From Macquaria australasica (Eukaryota; Chordata; Actinopteri; Centrarchiformes; Percichthyidae): DNA of 64,000 bases. Location of the stretch: contig SEMN01000080.1 in the NCBI GenBank assembly GCA_005408345.1, positions 1,116,001 to 1,180,000 of the forward strand, given 5' to 3'. Positions 24,178 through 36,917 of the stretch are shown in pieces (the first letter of the stretch is position 1; every line of letters starts with the position of its first letter). Under the pieces are notes generated by a model. It was not told the origin of the DNA, did no database searches, and saw only the letters and a program-made list of their open reading frames with translations. Position numbers and translations under genes: made by a program.

Positions 24178-27100
24178 CCCTAACAGCCAGACAGACGGGG
24201 TCTTCTGTTCACATATGTGCAGATAAACATGACAGTGGATGGATGTTTTTTTATATCATTGTGAGACACCTGGATCAGTTTTAATTGGCTGTAGCTGAAC
24301 GCACGGTTGGTCCTGAAAGTCGGAAAAAGAAAAACATTTCACTTCACTTCATTCTGCCCGTGGACTCAGATCTCCTTGTAATGAGTGCAGGAGCCTCTGT
24401 GACCACTAGACGGCGCTGGATTCATACAGACTGTAAAAAGCTGGATGAGTCATTCACTGGTCTGCCAGGGCCCCTGGCCTGAACACCTTGTGAGGAATAG
24501 AGGCAGTACCTGCCACCACCAGTTTAAAAACTGAAAGATATTCAGCACACTAAAGTTCAAGTTTACTTATGACCATTAATTAACCCATTTCCTGTGTAAT
24601 TTATCTTTTAGCACTTCTCAACACCCCTCTGACAAAATCTAAAGAAAAAGAAGCATTATACCGTCACAAAGGTAACATTTATGCCAGGTCTTCTTCATGG
24701 AGTTCATTTGCAGGTACATTTTAATTTCTGTGCTAAATGCTAAATTGAACTGAGGAGTCCTATTATATGTGGCCAAATTCAAGACAACTGTAAACTCTGT
24801 GGTAAATGACTCGTTTGTAATTGTCCTTAGCTCATTTGATAATTTTTTGGCATAGTTATCTCTTTTTAGTATTGTTTTATCTTCGCAAAAAGGTTTTCAG
24901 TCTCAGTGGGACATATATCTGTTAAATAAAATAAAATATTGAATTACTTCAAGCTCATTCTATCCGCTAAGATACATGTGACTGTGTCTTCAAACATTTT
25001 GAAGTCACCTGACCCCCCAACATATCTAAGTCCGTCTACCGGCACCTCTACAGCTCACTAATTAACACGAGTCATGTCATTGCCATTACTGTGCGGAGAC
25101 TCAAGGAATTTAACCCGGCACTTAACACTTTTTGTGACGTCACCGTGATCTCAGCAATTAACTCGGTGACTGATACAGAACCAATGGCCAAACCCAAGAA
25201 AATAGGACTCAAGATGTGATCAACTTTAAAATGATCCTTTAATTCACGTGTGTTTCTCGGAGAGCTACACGTGCAATCACAGCACAGGCGTGCAAGCTGA
25301 CAGGAGGCACCTGGAACTGTGTAGCAGCCGTGGCCCTGGAAGCCTCTGATGGTGTTCAGAGAGCTCTAAAGTGAACCGCAGACAACCTGGTGAGGAATGG
25401 CCGCAACGAACCAGATGTGCAAAAGCTCCACGTCTGACGTCTCGGCTTCTTTTACACAAACATCTGCAAGTGTGAAGCTGGTTTGTTTAGTAAACAAAGT
25501 AGTAGAGGGGGATTCCAGGCGCCATCCACCTGGAAAGGCCATTAACTGGCAATATTTACTCAAGGAGAGATGCTGTATCAGAAAGTTAGCTACATGTGTT
25601 TCACCCAAAGGAAGCTGAGAGGTCAGTTTTTTTTTTTACCACCCAACGCTTTGGATTTAACAAAAAACATTGCATACTATACTTTTAATTTATATTAGTT
25701 AGTTATATAATGTCTTGGCATGTCATTATACATTGTCAGTTTGTCCTTTTCACACTGTCAAAGTATGATTATGTCAAAAAGATATTGGACAATATATAAG
25801 AAAGAATAAGTAACATTTAGGATCTTAAAATGAGATTATAGCTTACTTTCCATCGTCCCTACCAGCCCACTGGATTTACCTCTAAATACATAAAAAAAAA
25901 AAATTAATAAAAAAAAAAATGTAATTCAATATATTGATGTCATTCAGAAAACGGCACTCTCTTAAATGAAATACATTCGATTTTCTTCATTATGTCATGA
26001 ATTAGTCACTGCCGAAGTGGTTCAGCTGTTGTCCTGTGACAGGGTGGAACAAACACAACTCTGACATCTGAAAATGAGAACTTTGTGCCTGAGCTTGCAG
26101 GAAATGTTTTCTCGTACGTCTGACATGCATTTCATATTGTGCAATTCAAACGGGCAGAATGTGAAAAAAAAAATAAAAATGGACAAATAGAACATTTTCC
26201 ATTGAAATGGATGTGACTCAGATGCTGATGTGCAAACAGACCGCCCTCAGTCACCAAATAAATCCTGCTAACTGATGACACACTGTTTTGTCTCATGAAG
26301 TCTATCATTCTCACTCTAACATGCAAACTCTGTTCATTTCATCCCGGTCTTAACATGACCTGGATTTACAGGATGACACACTCTGTGTACAGAAGCTTTG
26401 CATATGGGAGCAGTAAGAAAGAGGCTTGATTAGTTTAAACACTTGTCAAAGAATGACAGCGATGATCTAAATGTCTTTATGTGTTGATGGAAGGTGTGTA
26501 CGTGTGGAATTTAAACAAGAAGTTGCAAAACACTATGAAAAAAATGAGCCCACAGATTACCAGTTATCAGATGTAATATCTTGCTACTGACGTCATTTCT
26601 CTTGAATGTCATTGAAATGCTGCCGAACGAGGTGCTTATCATAAAAGAAAGATAAAAGAAACATCACCCATCAAGAACAAAGAGCTTCTAATCTTCTCTG
26701 TAATGGAGACACCCTCTAAACACTTAGCGCTCTATAATCAGGCATTCCTGTGAATTTGGTTTCTCCACACCAGTCTGTTGAACTGCTGCTGTGATCTGGA
26801 ATAGCCCACTGGCGTCTTTCGTTTATTTACACCCAGGCTAAAGGAAGAAAAGAGCATGTGTGCTGGCTGGCGGAGAACTACTGGCCAGCGTCAGTTTTTT
26901 CCTGGAATCATTAGGACCGCTAAGATCAGCTCGGGTCCAGCCTCGTGTGACCCAACGGTCTGAGAGGTCATCACAGAAATACTCCTAAGCTCATTAACTC
27001 TTGCAAAGATTGTCAGCATACAAACACTCAAGACGTGGGTCCCTCAAATCTCGGGCCTCATACTCACATGAACACACACACAGACACTTTGACCGATAGA

Positions 27101-27815
27101 TACCTTCTAAGCACACGATTACAAATGCGAAAGGATAATTAGGACACTGAGTTACTCTCACTTTCACTTCCTATGTTACGCTGGCACCCTTAGTCAGTTT
27201 TATCAGTTTATCAGGGATGTTTTGCCAGTTGTAGCAAGTCTCATAAAATTCTAATTTATAGTGTGAACATGTGTAGCCTACACACAACAATACCATATAA
27301 ATTCAACACAACATAGAATAGAACAAGAGCAAGAGAAAAACAAAGATGAAAAGGTATTATTTTCTGTTTTTTTTCTGATGACTGTTGCCACATTATTTCC
27401 TCGAATGAGCAAAGCATCGAAAGTCTGTTTAGCCATAAAAATGTCCTCTTCATTGTGTAAATACCTCTTTCGCTTTAAACCTTCTACTCTGCCACCACAA
27501 TCCCACAGCTACTGCTACTTTTTACATTCTCAACCACCGGCTTGACAAGTATGGCTTAATGAAACACTGGCGGCCTGAGCCTTGATTCAGGTTTTCTTTT
27601 CTTCTTCCTTGAAATAAACTGCTGGAACTTTACTTTCATTAGACACAGCCTGGAACTTGGCATGGGAGTGCGGGTCATACAAGGACAGCCCAGAATAGGA
27701 AAAACAGCCCGGACAGAGCCTGCGGCAAAGCACTAAGAATGGCAGGGATCCAGCATAAACTACTATCGGTACACTGGCCACTGGAGAGTCATTGAATATA
27801 CATGTCTCAGGTAGG

Positions 27816-27817
<2 letters not shown>
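24175..27817. other. Intergenic region upstream of dio3
   Basis: No coding or transposon pattern was recognised. Complex, non-repeat blocks at about 25040-25200 and 26590-26830 carry TAATTAAC-like and CRE-like (tgacgtca at 25135-25142) sites and could be regulatory. That is only a texture-based suggestion. Confidence 0.35.

Positions 27818-27888
<71 letters not shown>
27818..27888 (+). repeat. (CA)n microsatellite, about 35 units
   Basis: A perfect CA run, the second longest in the window. Confidence 0.96.
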
Positions 27889-27889
<1 letters not shown>

Positions 27890-29141
27890 TGTTGCAACAC
27901 TAGTTTTAGGGCTGTCAGGTGATTGTAATGACATGTTTATCATGTGTGTGTCACCTATGTTATATGTAGTTCAAGTTTAGGTAAGGCTGCAATATAAAGC
28001 ACCTTTAACTCTTCTTGGTCAAAATACAGCCCTGTCCCTTATGTTCGTCAAGCATTTGAGTAGGTTTGTAGTTACTAAGCAACCGCCATGTAGACCCTCT
28101 CAGGCTAATCCGTCTAGGCCGCTGTGGCTGCATGGAGCCTTCGATGCACACTGATACATCACCTTGGATCACCAGCGTCCTTTGTCCACAAGAGCAGCGC
28201 TGATATACACCAAACTGCAACGTCTTCAGAGAGGGTGGTTTTTTTCTTTATCGCATCACACAGGCTGGTCATTTAGCCCAGAAAAATAACTAATCTGTTG
28301 TATTGATAACGAGTCAGTGGTGGGAAGATAGGTGCGCTTTACACCATGTTCCTCGCTGTGGTTTATCAGTCTGCTCAGAAACGAGTCGCGCTGCCTCTTT
28401 TGACTTTTCAGCCAGAAATGCTGCCAAAACTAAGTAGATAAAGCTGGGACAAAGTGCGTCAAATGAGTTTTGATATGATACTGTTGTGAAAACGAAAGAC
28501 TATTCTCAAATGTCAAAGCACAACGTTATTATCCAGGAAGAGATTTCCAGGAAGGCTACTAATGTGATTTTGATTTGGATAGGAATTTCACTCATGCTTT
28601 GTCAATTTACAACCAATCCCCCAAGACAGTCTTTAGTGTGTTTTGATAATTGCTTGTCATTAGGGCATGATAACAGAGGCTCTCCTGGGATAGGTCTTCC
28701 AGGAATTGAGTGTTTATTGGACTCACTTGGAAAATAAAAACTATTAATGAGAACAGAATCCCCAAAACAGAATTCATGTGTTCTTCCTTTAATGTTGGAC
28801 AGACGACAGGTTTCAACAAAATCAAACCCCCATGTGTCATGAAGGTTCACACTGATGTGATATATGAGTTGTTGCTTCTTACCACTCAGGCTCCCTCAAC
28901 ATAAAATGCAGATACACAGTGTATAGTGCTGCTTTAACTGTAAACATCCTGGGTTTAAAGTGGGTTTTATGTGTCCATGCTACACTGACTAATGAAGGCA
29001 AACGTGAAGTAACCATCTTAAAAATAAGTGCTGTTTGTCTTGATTGGTTGCAGCACAGATTTGCCTTGGCCTACTTCTTTATATAATGTACATGTGTTAT
29101 GCCATACTAGACACATAGACACACAGGAAGCCCACCGTCTT
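27889..29141. other. Intergenic, no feature recognised
   Basis: No gene seen. The part at about 27985-28215 has the feel of a dispersed repeat, but I could not place it in a family. Confidence 0.45.
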
Positions 29142-29756
29142 TTCAAGGAGTAGTTCGAAATTCTGGGTCATACATTTATTCACTTTCTTGCAGGGAGTTA
29201 GATAAGAAGACCTATATATAACACTGTATGGTTAATATGAAGCTACAGCCAGCACCCGGTTAGCTTGGTTTAGCATAAAGACTGGAAACAGGGAAAACAG
29301 CTAGTCTTTGTCCAAAGGAAACAAGCTGCCTACCAGAACTAATTAACACATTATATCACGTTTAATCTGTAGAAAAACAAAAGTGTAAAAACGTGGTTTT
29401 ACAGGGAGTCTTGTCGTCACTGTGAGAGTGTGACACCAGGAAGTCACTGCTCTCAGCCAAGAAATAGTTTGGCACATAACCGCAACATCTCGTTTTTACA
29501 CTTTGCTCTGTGTACAGATTACTGTGCAGATAATCTGTACGGATTTCCACGTGGTCTGCAGATTGTGCTACCGTTGCACAGAGCCAGGCTAGCTGTCTGC
29601 CACGTTTCCAGTCTTTGTGCTGAGCTAAGCTAACTGGCTGCTGGTTGTAGCTTCATATTTACCATACGGACATGAGAGAGGTATCAGTGTTCTCATTTAA
29701 CTCTCGGCAAGAAAGCGAATAAGTGTATTTCCAAATATGTCCAGCTATTCCTTTAA
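29142..29756. mobile_element. Foldback (MITE-type) element, copy 1, TTAA at right end
   Basis: The left arm (aaggagtagttcgaaattct, then cattcactttcttgcaggga, aagctacagccagc, ggttagct, agcataaagactggaaacag) is the reverse complement, with divergence, of the right arm (gtttccagtctttgtgctgagctaagc, gctggttgtagcttcat, ggcaagaaagcgaataagtg, ctattcctttaa). The right end keeps TTAA (29753-29756). It has no coding capacity. A second, shorter copy with a TTAA at its left end lies at 49977-50380. TTAA target duplications are typical of piggyBac and Kolobok families; the superfamily here is not proven. Confidence 0.75.
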
Positions 29757-31790
29757 GAATGTATAAACAACATATGATCTGTGATTTTGGGCTTTGTCTG
29801 TAAAGCGACCTGATTTAGAGGTCAGTCTGGATTATTTCCACTACTCTCGAGACTACACTGGAAACAGGGTTAAGAACATAATAATTCATATTTGAAGTTT
29901 TAACACAGCCATACTTTTGGGAGGATTTGCCAGCTTTAGGAGCCTCACTTATCTAAACCCAGGATATTTAGAATAGGAAACTATATTTCTGTGCAGTCTG
30001 TGAAAATGAACAGTGAGCCTGTGTATGCTCACCTTTGCATTAAAAGTAATTGTCCTTTTACAGGTTCTTTGATAAAGTAAGAACATAACGGCCACTCTGT
30101 AGTTTCATGTCAGAGCTGGAAATATTTGAAAATGCTTACATTCAACATAGTTAACAAAGTGGAATACCTTCAACATACTTCACTTTAAAACCTTTGTTAT
30201 ACCATAATGTAACAACGTTTGCTGCCGCTGCGCCTCAAAATGTCTGTACAAATCCTTGCTGTTGTGCGTCCAGCCCAACCAGTATCAGCTTAACCTGCAG
30301 TACTGTCATATGTCAGGTAACTTACAATAACTGTAATGGACCGTGTGAAAACACTAACCTGTCAATTAGCAACAAGCAACACATAGTTAAAAGTGCTCCG
30401 AGAAACCTTTACACTTTAAAAGTGCATATGAATTTCTTTAAGTAGTGGAGCTGAGCAAAGTTTTGCGTAATTTAGAGCACACTTTCCTGTTCCCTCATGA
30501 GCTGTTTTCACTTCACGTGACCTGAAGACCAGTTTACGTGGCTGAGCAAACAGAAGGGAGAACATGTAGTACACAGGTAGTAGTATATCTATTGTATGCT
30601 TTTGTCAAGGCCTATTTTAATATGACATATTAATGAAGATCTCCAAGAAAACATGCACACAGCCCTACATACATGGATCTTGCATGCGCACACAAAACAC
30701 ACATCACTTGGTATTCCCTCTTGCATGAATATAAAGTTTTTATAAAAGCACAATAGAGCAATATTGTGCCTTCATCAAAAATTAAAAATAGGGGATGTCA
30801 TTACAGTTGCTTCTTGATAATAGCTTTTAAACACAATCTGAGCTTCTTTTGAATATTTCTTTAAACTTGTTTATGCTCCTTTTTTCACTATCAAATTCAC
30901 TGCCTGTTTTGACGGAGACGGCATTAAGCCTTGACAAGGTCTTGTTTAAGCCCAAATAGAACAAGACCACTTTGGGACTTTCCCCCCAAATAATACAGTC
31001 TTACTCTTAAATACTCTTAAATACCAAGCCACCAAAGCGAGGGGGTTTCCACCAACTCAGACAAGACTACAAAGAGATTATTGCATTTTTACAATAAACA
31101 GAATGTTTGTTGAGTCTCCTTGTTTTACAGAATTGAAATATTAAAAGTTATAGTTATAAGGGAATACTCAGGAAATACGCAAGAGGCTGTAAACTGACTA
31201 TGGACAGGGATATGACCATGCTAACGTTAACCTGCTACCACAGGTCTGGAAATATTGCATGGGAGAGTGATAGTTAAGCACTCAAGGTTAAAGTGCGCAA
31301 AAGGGAAGAAGGTTCCTATTCTGTGAACCACTGGTAGCACTACAGCTGCAGTCACTGGACTCAAGGAAAAACTTAATTTTGAATCAATCCGACATACACT
31401 GTCCTGCTGCTACAAATACTCAGCAGAGCACCAAATCCACAGGTAAAAACACAATACTTGAGTAAGATTTGCTAAAAACTACAAAAACTCCCTTTTGTGA
31501 AATTTTTTAAAGATTTACATGTTCCGTAGGAACAAATGTGCTTGGGGCTGAGAGCCGCAGACAGGCGGGGGAATTTGGGAAGTATTGAGAAACGTCTAAT
31601 GCACTGTTGGTCTTGGTCTTTTTGTTGACAGTATAAAAAATATAGAATGCTGCCAGCTTTATCCTTTAAGGCATGGGTGGAGCAGTCAGTAATCCTGTTT
31701 CCCAAAAAATAATATACACAAGAGAAAAGTTCCTTTACTCAGCGAGACAAAGCAAAGCAGAATTGGCAGGCCTCCTTGATTAAAGGCCCA
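29757..31790. other. Intergenic, no feature recognised
   Basis: AT-rich DNA with no recognised coding or repeat family. Confidence 0.5.
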
Positions 31791-32230
31791 TTCACACCAG
31801 CCTTTATAACAGCAACATTTATGGCAAAATCCAATTCATTTCAATGAAATTGATGTGATCAGTGGATTTGCTCGAGGGGACAAAGTAAATCTGTGTATAT
31901 TTTTTGGAACTTTTTATATCAAGTTCAACTTTGGTGAACTTTGAAGTGCAAATTTGCGATATTGACCCATAGCAAGCCGTCTTGTCAGTTCTGACCTTTG
32001 AGGGGACAGAGACAAGTCCCCTGGAAGTGCACCGGGCTTTGAAGCCAATTTGACATAGTGGCCAAATCGTGTAATTACAACTTCCGGGTCCGTCACGTGA
32101 TGCACACTGGCCCAAAAAGACCTTTTCCCATAGACTTCCATTGTCAAAGAGACGTCTGTAAATCAGTGGGTAATTTCTTTTGAGGTGCCTCAACTTCCCA
32201 GTATGAACACTTAAATAGCCCAAAATGAAG
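31791..32230. repeat. Probable dispersed repeat, family unknown
   Basis: The stretch with ccattcacaccagcctttat, aattcatttcaatgaaattg and tttcccatagacttccattg resembles phrases that recur in fish intergenic DNA. No second copy exists in this window and the ends are not visible. Confidence 0.35.
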
Positions 32231-32349
32231 GAAGCTATAGCTTATTAGCTGTTGCATGATACAATTTTATTTAACTTTAACTTTATTTAACCCTCTTTAG
32301 TATAAACTGCTTCACAAAAGAGGCATGGTTTACAGATAGCAATGAGACA

Positions 32350-33339
32350 ATTCAATTCAATTTTATTTATATAGCGCCAAATCATAACAGAAGTTATCTG
32401 ATGGCACTTTTCATACAGAGCAGGTCTAGACCGTACTCTTTATAATATTATTTACAGAGACCCAACAATTCCCACCATGAGCAAATACTAGGCAACAGTG
32501 GCAAGGAAAAACTCCCTTTTAACAGGCAGAAACCTCGAGCAGCACCAGGCTCTGGGTGGGCGGTCATCTGCCTCGACCGGTTGGGTTGAAGGGGGAGGGG
32601 GGGAGCAGGAGAGAGAGAGCAGGAGGAAAGAGAACATACAGTAGTACAATGCGAGTTCCACATAGCGATGTAAATGGTAATGATATTAATAATAATAAAA
32701 AATATAATAAGACCAATAATAATAATAATAATAGCAATGGGTGTTGAGCAGGAACAGCTGCAACCATAGATCCAGACTCTACAGCTCCGGAGGCAGAAAT
32801 AACTGCAGAAAGCAACAGAAGGAGAGAGGGGAGAGACAAGATAGCACACAACTACGGGAGAGGGATAAAGTCGAGTTAGTAACAAGCATTAATGGGATAA
32901 GAATGTGTACAGATGGAGAGGGAGAGGAGGAGAGAGGAGGAGAGAGGAGGAGAAAGGAGCTCAGTGCATCATCTGCCGGCAGTCTAGGCCTATAGCAGCA
33001 TAACTAAGGGGTGGTTCAGGGCTCACCTGAGTCAGCCCTACTTTATCAAAGAGGAAAGTCTTAAGCCTACTCTTAAATATGAGGAGGGTGTCCGCCTCCC
33101 GAACCCAAATTGGGAGCTGGTTCCACAGGAGAAGAGCTTGATGGCTGAAGGCTCTGGTTTCCTTTCAAATTTTGGAGACTCTGGAAACCACAAGTAACCC
33201 TGCATTCTGGGAGCGCAGTGCTCTAGTGGGGTAATAGGTTACTATGAGCTCTTTAAGATGTGATGGTGCCTGACCATTGATCCTGAGAAGGATTTTAATT
33301 TCTATTCTGGATTTTACAGGGAGCCAGTGTGAGTGGCAG
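32350..33339 (-). mobile_element. L2-clade LINE, 3' part (interrupted by Rex1)
   Basis: Read on the minus strand. The C-terminal RT-ORF remnant lies at about 33060-33339: HWLPVKSRIEFKILLRING, then LWNQLPIWVREADTLLIFKSR and LKTFLFDK, the L2-type C-terminus. A 3' UTR follows, ending in tttggcgctatataaataaa and the tandem tail ttgaattgaattg at the left edge (32350). An AAT-rich tract (32685-32735) and a GAGGAGA-rich tract (32920-32960) sit in the 3' UTR. The frame has stops, so it is an old copy. It continues beyond the Rex1 insertion at 36918-37580. Confidence 0.85.
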
Positions 33340-33535
33340 CCTGTTGCAGCAGCTCCCGTTCGCGGTTTGAGTTTTTTTGAGTTTACTAGTTTGCTAGTGA
33401 AGTATAGTCGTTCTTTTTTGCTATATATCTGTATGTATTTGCTATGTATTTTTAGTACTTGTTATTTTGCTATTTTTTGGCATCTTTGGAGTTTTTTGGA
33501 CGTTTTGTTTGTCGTTTGTGGAGACGGGACTGCTG

Positions 33536-35050
33536 ATGCCCTTAGAGACGGCGTCCATAGTTACCGCCGGCAGCCATGGTGACTCCATTGTTTACACCAG
33601 GGATCAGCTGTTAGCTCTCCGCCACACAGCGGTGCTACCACCCGGGGAGAGACCTGATGTGCCCCGCGAGCTGAGGAGGAGGAGACGGGGAAGCCGAGCG
33701 GGGGCTCAGCGCCGCGCCAGGAGAAGACGTTATACACCCGTCCTCCCATCGATCATCATGGGGAATGTAAGATCTATCACCAACAAGATGGACGAGCTGG
33801 CGGCGCTGACCCGGCATCAGAGGGAATACCGGGAGTGTAGCATCATGCTATTCACGGAGACTTGGCTAACCGCGCTAACTCCGGATACGGACGTTTCAGT
33901 TAATGGCTTCCAACTACTTCGGGCGGACAGGACGATGGAGAGCGGTAAGAGGAAGGGAGGAGGGCTGGCAATGTTTGTTAATGACAGATGGTGTAACCCT
34001 GGGCACATCACTGTTAAAGAGCAAACCTGCGACAAGAACATTGAACTGCTAGCTGTTAGCATGAGGCCAAACTATCTACCGAGGGAATTCTCGCATGCCA
34101 TCGTGATGGTAGCTTACATCCCCCCCTCTGCTAACGCTGAGGCAGCCTGTGATGTCCTGCTCTCAGCAGTAAGCAGGCTGCAGACACAGCACCCAGATGC
34201 CCTCCTCGTCATCTCTGGTGATTTTAATCATGCCCCTCCGTCCTCCTCTCTACCCACATTCACTCAGTATGTTACTTGCCATACCAGAGACAACAGAATA
34301 CTGGACTTGTGTTATGCCAACACCAAGGATGCATACATCTCATTGAGTCTCCCCCCCCTGGGCAGATCTGATCACAACCTTGTGCATCTCAGGCCTGTCT
34401 ACAGACCTCTTGTGCGCAGGCTGCCTGCTGTCCCACGCACAGTGAAGAAGTGGTCTAACGGAGCAGAGGATGCTTTAAAGGACTGTTTTGACACTACTGT
34501 ATGGGACATTTTTAGTGACGCTCATGGGGAGGATATTGACAACCTCACAGACTGTCTGACAGATTACATAAACTTCTGTGTGGAAAACACCATCCCCACT
34601 AGGACTGTACGTTGTTTCGCCAACAATAAACCCTGGATTACTCCTGATATTAAGGCTCTCCTCAAGGAAAAAAAGAGAGCTTTTGTATCGGGTAACAAGG
34701 AGGAGTTGAAGAGTGTCCAGCGAGAGCTAAGGAGGAGGATCAGGGAGGGGAAAAACAGCTACAGGAGAAAGTTGGAGAGTCAACTGCAGAAAAATAACAC
34801 CAGAGGAGTTTGGAAGGGCCTTAAAACCATCTCGGGCCATATGGACTCCAAGCCCCGGCCTGCGGGGGATCAGAAGTGGGCAGATGACCTGAACGTATTC
34901 TTCAACAGATTCGATCAGGCATCTACCCCTCCCCCTGCCCCGTCTCCTCTGCAACCATCATTACCATCTACCCTCCCTGCCTACAGCCCTCCCCCTCCCT
35001 CATCTCACCACTTCATCACTCCCCACAGCCCTCAGCTTACAGCCACTTAA
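33536..35050 (+). pseudogene. Rex1 ORF2, apurinic-type endonuclease half
   Basis: 504 codons from ATG 33536. The only codon in frame further upstream at the head of the open frame is TTG 33467, in the leader. The APE-type endonuclease motifs are all present: NVRSI at 77, the catalytic Glu in FTETW at 108, SGDFNH at 227-232, and GRSDHN at 276-281 with the catalytic Asp-His pair. A basic linker and a proline-rich segment follow. The frame ends at TAA 35048-35050, just after C-rich runs (34925-35020). The RT frame is already open across this stop, so one small indel in the C-rich stretch has split what should be one ORF. Confidence 0.85.
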
Positions 35051-35123
35051 TACACCCACACCACAGCCTGGGCTGGGCCCATCTCCCCATTTCACACCCG
35101 CAAACACCCCCCATTCAGCCCTC

Positions 35124-36551
35124 ATGCCCCCTACAAGCTCAACCGGGCTGTTCCTCACAACATCCCAGGTGAGAAACGAACTGAGGAAGATAAGGGTGGG
35201 AAAGGCGGCGGGCCCAGACGGCATCAGCTCCAGACTTCTGAAGTCCTGTGCGGACCAGCTGTGTGGGATTGTTGAGCACCTGTTCAACCTGAGTCTGAAG
35301 CTGGGGAGGGTGCCAAAACTGTGGAAAACATCGTGTCTGGTTCCTGTGCCGAAGACCCCACACCCCAAGGACCTCAATGGCTATAGGCCAGTGGCATTGA
35401 CCTCTCACCTGATGAAGACCCTGGAGAAACTGGTCCTTGTTCACCTGCGTCCGCTGGTGAGCCCATGTATGGACCCTCTGCAGTTTGCCTACCAACCCCG
35501 CATTGGGGTGGATGACGCTGTCATTTACCTACTTCACACATCCCTCTCTCACCTAGAAAAGGCTGGAAACACTGTGAGGATCATGTTTTTTGATTTCTCC
35601 AGTGCTTTTAACACCATCCAGCCCAGGATTCTGGGGGACAAGTTGGAGCACGCTGGGGTGGACCATCACCTGGCAGCATGGATCCTGGACTACCTCACAA
35701 ACCGACCACAGTATGTGAGGTTACAGGACTGTGTGTCTGACACACTTCTCTGCAGCACAGGGGCTCCACAGGGAACCGTTCTGGCGCCTTTCCTGTTCAC
35801 CTTCTACACAGCGGACTTCACCCATAACACTTCGAACTGTCACCTGCAGAAGTTCTCTGACGACTCTGCCATCGTCGGCCTCATCACCAACGGGGATGAT
35901 GGGGAGTACAGAGAACTGACCCAGGGCTTTGTGGGTTGGTGTCAGCAGAACCGCCTCCAGATCAACGCGAGTAAAACCAAAGAGCTGGTGGTGGACTTCG
36001 GCAGGCGCAAACTCCCTCCACCTACACCAGTGAACATCCAGGGAACGGACATTGAGATTGTGAGATCGTACAAGTATCTGGGTGTTCACTTGAACAGCAA
36101 ACTGGACTGGTCAGACAATACGGACGCTCTGTTCAAGAAGGGCCAGAGCCGTCTCTTTCTGCTCAGGAGACTAAGATCTTTTGGAGTGCAGGGTGCGCTC
36201 CTGAGGACTTTCTATGACTCTGTGGTGGCATCAGCTGTCTTGTATGGGGTGACCTGTTGGGCCAGTGGCATCTCTTCCAGGGATAGAAAGAGACTGGACA
36301 GACTGATTAAGAAGGCCAGCTCTGTCCTTGGATGCCCTCTGGACTCAGTGGAGGTGGTGGGAGGCAGGAGAATGGTGGCCAAGCTATCATCACTACTGGA
36401 GAACACTTCCCACCCCCTACATGTCACTCTTTCAGCACTGGGCAGCTCCTTCAGCGACCGGCTGCTCCACCCGCGGTGTCTGAAGGAGAGGTACCGTAGG
36501 TCCTTTCTGCCTGCTGCTGTCAGACTCTATAATCAGTACAACTCCCGGTAA
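35124..36551 (+). pseudogene. Rex1 ORF2, reverse-transcriptase half (frame-shifted)
   Basis: 475 codons from the first ATG; the frame is open some distance upstream of it and overlaps the endonuclease frame. The RT blocks are complete: GKAAGPDGI at 26-34, GYRPVALTS at 86-94, the first catalytic Asp in FFDFSSAFNT at 155-164, GAPQGTVLAPFLF at 213-225, and FSDD at 244-247, with Ser in place of the usual Ala. The C-terminal thumb and connection region is intact to the stop. Both halves keep their catalytic residues, so the single frameshift is the only obvious coding defect. A host function is unlikely. Confidence 0.87.
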
Positions 36552-36917
36552 TCTACACTTGACTGTCAGTGTGCAGACTATTCACTACTATACTTCATCT
36601 ACTGCTGTGCATTATCTTCATACATATATTGTATTCATGATGTTATCTACTTCATATGTTGCTGTGAAATATTTTTCATATACATGTATATTATATATGT
36701 GCAATATTTTTATCTTATCTATTTGTTCATACTTACAACTGCACTCAGTCACTCTATTATTTATTTCTGTCTATACTGTGTATAGGACTATTTTTCTATT
36801 TATTTTTATTGTATTTCTATATATGACACTTTTGCTGGCTGCTGCAACGCTAAAAATTTCCCCGCTGTGGGACAATAAAGGCTTATCTTATCTTATCTTA
36901 TCTTATCTTATCTTATG

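Larger units (their letters stand above)
33340..36917 (+). mobile_element. Rex1 (Babar/CR1-related) LINE, near full length
   Basis: A non-LTR retrotransposon of about 3.58 kb. A T-rich 5' leader (33340-33535) is followed by the endonuclease region (33536-35050), the reverse-transcriptase region (35124-36551), a short AT-rich 3' UTR and a tandem TTATC tail (36883-36916, about six or seven units). The RT segment FSSAFNT and the later RLFLLRR correspond to the conserved blocks long used to define Rex1 in fishes. It is inserted, in opposite orientation, into an L2 LINE whose coding sequence resumes on both sides. No clear target-site duplication was found; a few bases of the target seem lost. Confidence 0.87.

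Noticed and set aside
32448..32995. ORFs in the AAT and GAGGAGA tracts
   Set aside because: They are low-complexity parts of the L2 3' UTR.
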